From an uncultured Oscillospiraceae bacterium (GTDB taxonomy: Bacteria > Bacillota > Clostridia > Oscillospirales > Oscillospiraceae), in assembly GCA_947628975.1 (NCBI GenBank), contig CANRBW010000013.1:1-17701 (forward strand): a DNA stretch of 17,701 nt, in the 5' to 3' direction. The notes under the pieces are model-generated. The model saw only the letters and a list, made by a program, of their open reading frames with translations, was not told where the DNA came from and did no database searches. This document shows, in pieces, positions 14,156 to 17,701 of the stretch (positions are counted from its first letter, which is position 1; the number at the start of each line of letters is the position of its first letter). A program made the translations under genes and the position numbers.

Positions 14156-15952
14156 ATGGATACCAGCGTTACCAAGGACATCAAGTACATCGGGGTCAAC
14201 GACCACGAGGTGGACCTGTTCGAGGGGCAGTACGCCGTGCCCAACGGCATGGCCTACAACTCCTACCTGATCCTGGACGACAAGACGGTGGTCATCGACA
14301 CGGTGGACCGCCGCTTCACCCACCAGTGGCTGGACAACGTGGCGGCGGCCCTGGGGGGGCGGAAGCCGGACTACCTGCTCATCCAGCACATGGAGCCCGA
14401 CCACGCCGGGAGCATCACCAGCTTCACCCAGGTCTACCCCGACGCCACGGTGGTGGCCTCCGCCAAGGCCTTCGCCATGATGGGCCAGTTCTTCGGCGAC
14501 GACTACGCCCACCGCCGGGTGGTGGTGGGGGAGGGGGACACCCTCGCCCTGGGCCGCCACACCCTCACCTTCGTCACCGCCCCCATGGTCCACTGGCCGG
14601 AGGTCATCGTCACCTACGACGCCCAGGACAAGGTCCTCTTCTCCGCCGACGGCTTCGGCAAGTTCGGCGCGCTGGACGTGGAGGAGGAGTGGGACTGCGA
14701 GGCCCGGCGGTACTACTTCGGCATCGTGGGCAAGTACGGCGACCAGGTCCAGCGGCTGCTGAAGAAGGCCGCGGGGCTGGACATTCAGATCATCTGCCCC
14801 ACCCACGGCCCGGTGCTGCGGGAGGACCTGGGCCACTACCTGGGGCTCTACGACACCTGGTCCTCCTACCAGGCGGAGTCGGAGGGGATCCTGATCGCCT
14901 ACACCTCGGTCTACGGCCACACCCAGGAGGCGGTGCGCCTGCTGGAGAGCCGCCTGAAGGCCAAGGGCTGCCCCAAGGTGGTGGTCACCGACCTGGCCCG
15001 GGACGACATGGCCGAGGCGGTGGAGGACGCCTTCCGCTACAACAAGCTGGTGCTGGCCACCACCACCTACAACGCCGGGGTCTTCCCCTTCATGCGGACC
15101 TTCCTGGACCACCTCATCGAGCGCAACTACCAAAACCGCACCGTGGCCCTGGTGGAGAACGGCTCCTGGGCCCCCCAGGCCGCCAAGGTGATGCGCACCG
15201 CCCTGGAGGGGTGCAAAAACCTGACCTTCGCCGCCCACGGCGTCCGGCTGATGTCCGCCCTCAGCGACGAAAGCCGCGCCCAGATCGAGGCCCTGGCCGA
15301 CGAGCTGTGCCGGGACTACCTGGCCCAGCGGGAGGAGACCGCCAACAAAAACGACATGACCGCCCTGTTTAAGATCGGCTACGGCCTCTATGTGGTCACC
15401 TGCAACGACGGGACCAAGGACAACGGCCTCATCGTCAACACCGTCTCCCAGCTCACCGACAACCCCTTCCGGGTGGCGGTGAACATCAACAAATCCAACT
15501 ACTCCCACCACATCATCCGGCAGACCGGCCTTCTCAACGTGAACTGCCTGAGCGTGGACGCGCCCTTCCAAGTCTTCCAGACCTTCGGCTTCCAGAGCGG
15601 CCGGACCGCGGACAAGTTCGCCGGGTGGGAGACCCTCCGCGCCGACAACGGCCTGGTGTTCCTGCCCCGGTATATCAACGCCTTCTTCTCCTTGAAGGTG
15701 GAGGACTATGTGGACCTGGGCACCCACGGGATGTTTATCTGCTCGGTCACCGAGGCGCGGGTGATCTCCGAGGCGGAGACCATGACCTACACCTACTACC
15801 AAAAGCACGTCAAGCCCAAGCCGGAGACGGCAGGGAAGAAGGGCTTCGTGTGCAAGGTGTGCGGCTACGTCTACGAAGGGGACGAGCTGCCCGAGGACTT
15901 CGTCTGCCCCCTGTGCAAGCACGGCGCGGCGGATTTTGAGCCCATCGGCTGA
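14156..15952 (+). CDS. Four-domain flavodiiron protein (FprA type) with fused flavin reductase and rubredoxin
   Basis: This 598-residue cytoplasmic enzyme reduces O2 to water or NO to N2O. The metallo-beta-lactamase-like diiron domain (about 1-240) has the ligand set HMEPDH (His78, Glu80, Asp82, plus His83), His146, Asp165 and His217. A flavodoxin domain follows (about 244-390, YTSVYGHTQEAV phosphate loop, TTTYNAGVFPF). Next is a flavin-reductase-like domain (about 400-560), then a short C-terminal rubredoxin with Cys566, Cys569, Cys584 and Cys587 (CKVCG, CPLCK). This puts the diiron centre, the FMN and possible electron-entry domains in one chain. ATG 14156 has AAGGAGG seven bases upstream. 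The gene appears monocistronic. All metal ligands are present, so activity is expected; O2 versus NO preference cannot be read from sequence. Confidence 0.95.
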   Translation: MDTSVTKDIKYIGVNDHEVDLFEGQYAVPNGMAYNSYLILDDKTVVIDTVDRRFTHQWLDNVAAALGGRKPDYLLIQHMEPDHAGSITSFTQVYPDATVVASAKAFAMMGQFFGDDYAHRRVVVGEGDTLALGRHTLTFVTAPMVHWPEVIVTYDAQDKVLFSADGFGKFGALDVEEEWDCEARRYYFGIVGKYGDQVQRLLKKAAGLDIQIICPTHGPVLREDLGHYLGLYDTWSSYQAESEGILIAYTSVYGHTQEAVRLLESRLKAKGCPKVVVTDLARDDMAEAVEDAFRYNKLVLATTTYNAGVFPFMRTFLDHLIERNYQNRTVALVENGSWAPQAAKVMRTALEGCKNLTFAAHGVRLMSALSDESRAQIEALADELCRDYLAQREETANKNDMTALFKIGYGLYVVTCNDGTKDNGLIVNTVSQLTDNPFRVAVNINKSNYSHHIIRQTGLLNVNCLSVDAPFQVFQTFGFQSGRTADKFAGWETLRADNGLVFLPRYINAFFSLKVEDYVDLGTHGMFICSVTEARVISEAETMTYTYYQKHVKPKPETAGKKGFVCKVCGYVYEGDELPEDFVCPLCKHGAADFEPIG

Positions 15953-15968
15953 CCGGCGGCATTCCCAC

Positions 15969-15998
15969 TTGACAGAAAACCGGAAGATATAGTAAAAT
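15969..15998 (+). promoter_or_regulatory. Sigma-A promoter for the partial secreted-protein gene
   Basis: A perfect TTGACA (15969-15974) is followed after 18 bases by TAAAAT (15993-15998, five of six). This local AT-rich patch starts 17 bases after the flavodiiron stop, and no terminator is visible between them. The leader would be about 55 bases. Confidence 0.75.
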
Positions 15999-16060
15999 AT
16001 AGGTATGGAATGTCCGGCTTTATGGCATGGGGTTTCCCGGCTGAAAAGGAGGAATCGACA

Positions 16061-17701
16061 ATGAAAAAACGGATCATGTCCCTGTCCTTGACCATTGCCA
16101 TGGCGCTGTCCCTGCTGCCCGCGGCGGCCCTGGCCGCCCAGGGCGCGACCCCTGACTTTTCCAACTGGAGCAAAGTCTGGCAGTACGTCTGCCGCGCCGA
16201 CCGGGACGCCGACGGCGTGAGCGTCTACGACGAGAACGGCGACCGGGTGGATCAGGCCGCCCCGGAGGGCTCCCAGACCGGGGAGAACATCCGGGAGATC
16301 GCCGGCGCGTTGCGCTACGACCTGGGCTCGGTCGCCAAGGAGGACCTGGGCGGCGCGGCCCTCACCCTGACCTTTGAGAACACGGCGGAGGCGGGCTCCG
16401 ACCTGCCCGCCCACCAGTCCCACCAGGCGGACTGGGGCAAGGTCTTTGTCACCGCCAGCGACGAGACCGCCCACTTCACCCTCTCCTGGGACAACGCCAA
16501 CGGCAGCGGCCGGTACGGCGACCTCCCGGAGCGGGGGGACAGCTGCGCGGTGACCATCGCCCCCAAGCCGGACCTCGCCGCCCGCGACTACACCGACTGG
16601 ATCGTCTTCATGGAGCAGTACAGCCGCGTGGGCTGGACGGTCCAGGTCTCCGTCACCGTGGCCCGGGGGGAGAAGACCATCCGCCTGACCCCGGAGATCG
16701 TCAAGCCCTACGGCCAGATCCTGCGCCCCGACCAGGTGCGCTATACCGAGGTGGACGGGGAGGGGACCGGCACCCTGGCCCAGCTGGGGGTGCCCCTGAC
16801 CGGGCTGGACGGCGTGGCCGCCGACGCCCCGGTGGGGAGCTACACCCTGTCCTTCCCTGAGCCGGTGGCCGCCGACGACTGCGACGTGACCGTCCAGGGC
16901 TCCGCCCAGCTGCGGGTGGAGAAGGCCACCCCCCAGCTCTCCAGCGTCAGCGTCGCCAAGACCGGCGACGGCGACACCCTGGAGAACTACACGTTGAACG
17001 GAAATTATGTAAACCCCTATGACCGGGAGCCGGTGGCGGGGGAGTTCGCCTGGGTGGAGCCGGAGTCCCCGGTGGAGGACAACGCGCTCTACGCCTACAC
17101 CTTCACCCCCTCCGACGGCAACCATGAGGCCGTGGGCGGCACCGTCCGGGTCCGGACCACCGCCTCCGGCCTGCCCGCCGTGCCCGGCCAGACCGGCTCG
17201 ACCTGCCCGGTGGTCATCACCGTGGACGAGGCCAGCCGCACCCAGGAGTACGCGGGCCGGGGCGTGGGCCGGGCGATCCGGTACAGCGCGGAGGTCCCCG
17301 CCAACGTGGCCAATCAGATCGGCGTGTGGTATCGCGGCGACAGCGGCTGGAGCCAGAGCGCGCCCAGCGAGGCCGGGACCTATCCGGTGGAGCTCCGCTT
17401 CGGCGGGTACTTCGACGGCGTCACCGCCACCTACTACTCCGCCGTGACGGTCAGCACCACCCTCACCATCGAGCCCAAGCCGGTGAACCCGTCCTTCTCG
17501 GTGTACTCCCACGCCTATAACGGCGAGACCGGCGTGCAGATCGCCAGCTTCGGCTTCCGCCAGGTGGGCCTGGCCCTGGTGGACGACGACACCGGCGCCG
17601 CCATCACCACCGGCAGCGCCCAGCGTTCCGCGGGCGCCGCGGAGCGCAGATACAGATACACCGGCAAAAAGCCCTTCGCCAGGTCCCCTATCAGCGTGAA
17701 T
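16061..17701 (+). CDS. Secreted Ig-like repeat protein, 3' end outside window
   Basis: The frame is open for 547 codons to the right edge. A signal peptide is clear (MKKRIMSLSL start, hydrophobic core, likely cleavage after AALA, about residue 26). The N-terminal ~280 residues form a domain I do not recognise, rich in Asp and Trp. At about 287-360 there is one copy of the Ig-like module also found three times in the secreted protein at 9816-13871 (GEFAWVEPESPVEDNALYAY, then TFTPSDGNHEAVGG). A second beta-rich unit (about 370-475) ends in TLTIEPKPV, the typical linker between MBG-type domains, and another begins SVYSHAYNGETGV. AAAGGAGGA lies seven bases before the ATG. The two proteins probably belong to one surface/secreted family; anchoring cannot be judged because the C-terminus is missing. 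Confidence 0.88.
   Translation, partial: MKKRIMSLSLTIAMALSLLPAAALAAQGATPDFSNWSKVWQYVCRADRDADGVSVYDENGDRVDQAAPEGSQTGENIREIAGALRYDLGSVAKEDLGGAALTLTFENTAEAGSDLPAHQSHQADWGKVFVTASDETAHFTLSWDNANGSGRYGDLPERGDSCAVTIAPKPDLAARDYTDWIVFMEQYSRVGWTVQVSVTVARGEKTIRLTPEIVKPYGQILRPDQVRYTEVDGEGTGTLAQLGVPLTGLDGVAADAPVGSYTLSFPEPVAADDCDVTVQGSAQLRVEKATPQLSSVSVAKTGDGDTLENYTLNGNYVNPYDREPVAGEFAWVEPESPVEDNALYAYTFTPSDGNHEAVGGTVRVRTTASGLPAVPGQTGSTCPVVITVDEASRTQEYAGRGVGRAIRYSAEVPANVANQIGVWYRGDSGWSQSAPSEAGTYPVELRFGGYFDGVTATYYSAVTVSTTLTIEPKPVNPSFSVYSHAYNGETGVQIASFGFRQVGLALVDDDTGAAITTGSAQRSAGAAERRYRYTGKKPFARSPISVN

Noticed and set aside
13868..17512. A 1214-codon minus-strand open frame across the flavodiiron and secreted-protein genes
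   Set aside because: Same cause: Gly/Val/His-rich antisense of well-supported plus-strand genes, with no domains or start signals.

Overview
This is a GC-rich stretch of a Gram-positive, spore-forming anaerobe, most likely a Clostridia member of the Oscillospiraceae type (relatives of Flavonifractor or Lawsonibacter). The sporulation genes ylbJ, yqfC and yqfD, strong AGGAGG-type ribosome binding sites, the Bacillota order yqfC-yqfD-phoH-ybeY-era-recO, and an oxygen-detoxifying flavodiiron protein all point there. The genus is inferred from gene content and style; no search was run.

Layout. (1) Positions 1-1230: the 3' part of typA, a gene-free stretch carrying about 3.5 copies of a ~75-bp tandem repeat, and a bidirectional terminator. 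(2) Positions 1229-2653, minus strand: a small four-cysteine protein and the sporulation membrane protein YlbJ. (3) Positions 2772-6268, plus strand: yqfC, yqfD, a PhoH-family ATPase, a small unrecognised membrane protein and ybeY, tightly spaced. The large membrane HD-hydrolase gene (pgpH/yqfF) that often lies between phoH and ybeY in Bacillota is absent, and the small membrane protein sits in its place. (4) Positions 6269-6500: a gene-free AT-rich island with repeated TGTAAAC motifs. (5) Positions 6501-8176: era and recO. (6) Positions 8282-9448: an SPFH/band-7 membrane protein with its own sigma-A promoter and a terminator-like hairpin in its leader. (7) Positions 9449-9815: a gene-free segment made almost entirely of successive hairpins, bracketed by two terminators that are exact reverse complements of each other. 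(8) Positions 9816-13871, minus strand: a 1351-residue secreted protein built from Ig-like, YDG/MBG-type and InlB-type modules. (9) Positions 13872-14155: divergent promoters. The minus-strand leader contains a strong intrinsic-terminator-like hairpin between promoter and start codon. (10) Positions 14156-15952: a four-domain flavodiiron protein (metallo-beta-lactamase-like, flavodoxin, flavin reductase, rubredoxin). (11) Position 16061 to the end: a second secreted Ig-like-module protein, cut by the window edge.

How the genes work together. Regions 1-5 are core genome: ribosome biogenesis (TypA, PhoH, YbeY, Era), recombination repair (RecO) and the sporulation genes. Regions 8-11 look like a surface/oxygen-stress segment: two large exported repeat proteins sharing one Ig-like module flank a cytoplasmic O2/NO reductase. 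No mobile element with a transposase, no CRISPR array, no tRNA and no rRNA was seen. The least explained parts are the hairpin array at 9493-9792, the 75-bp repeats at 913-1170, and the two genes with terminator-like hairpins between promoter and start.
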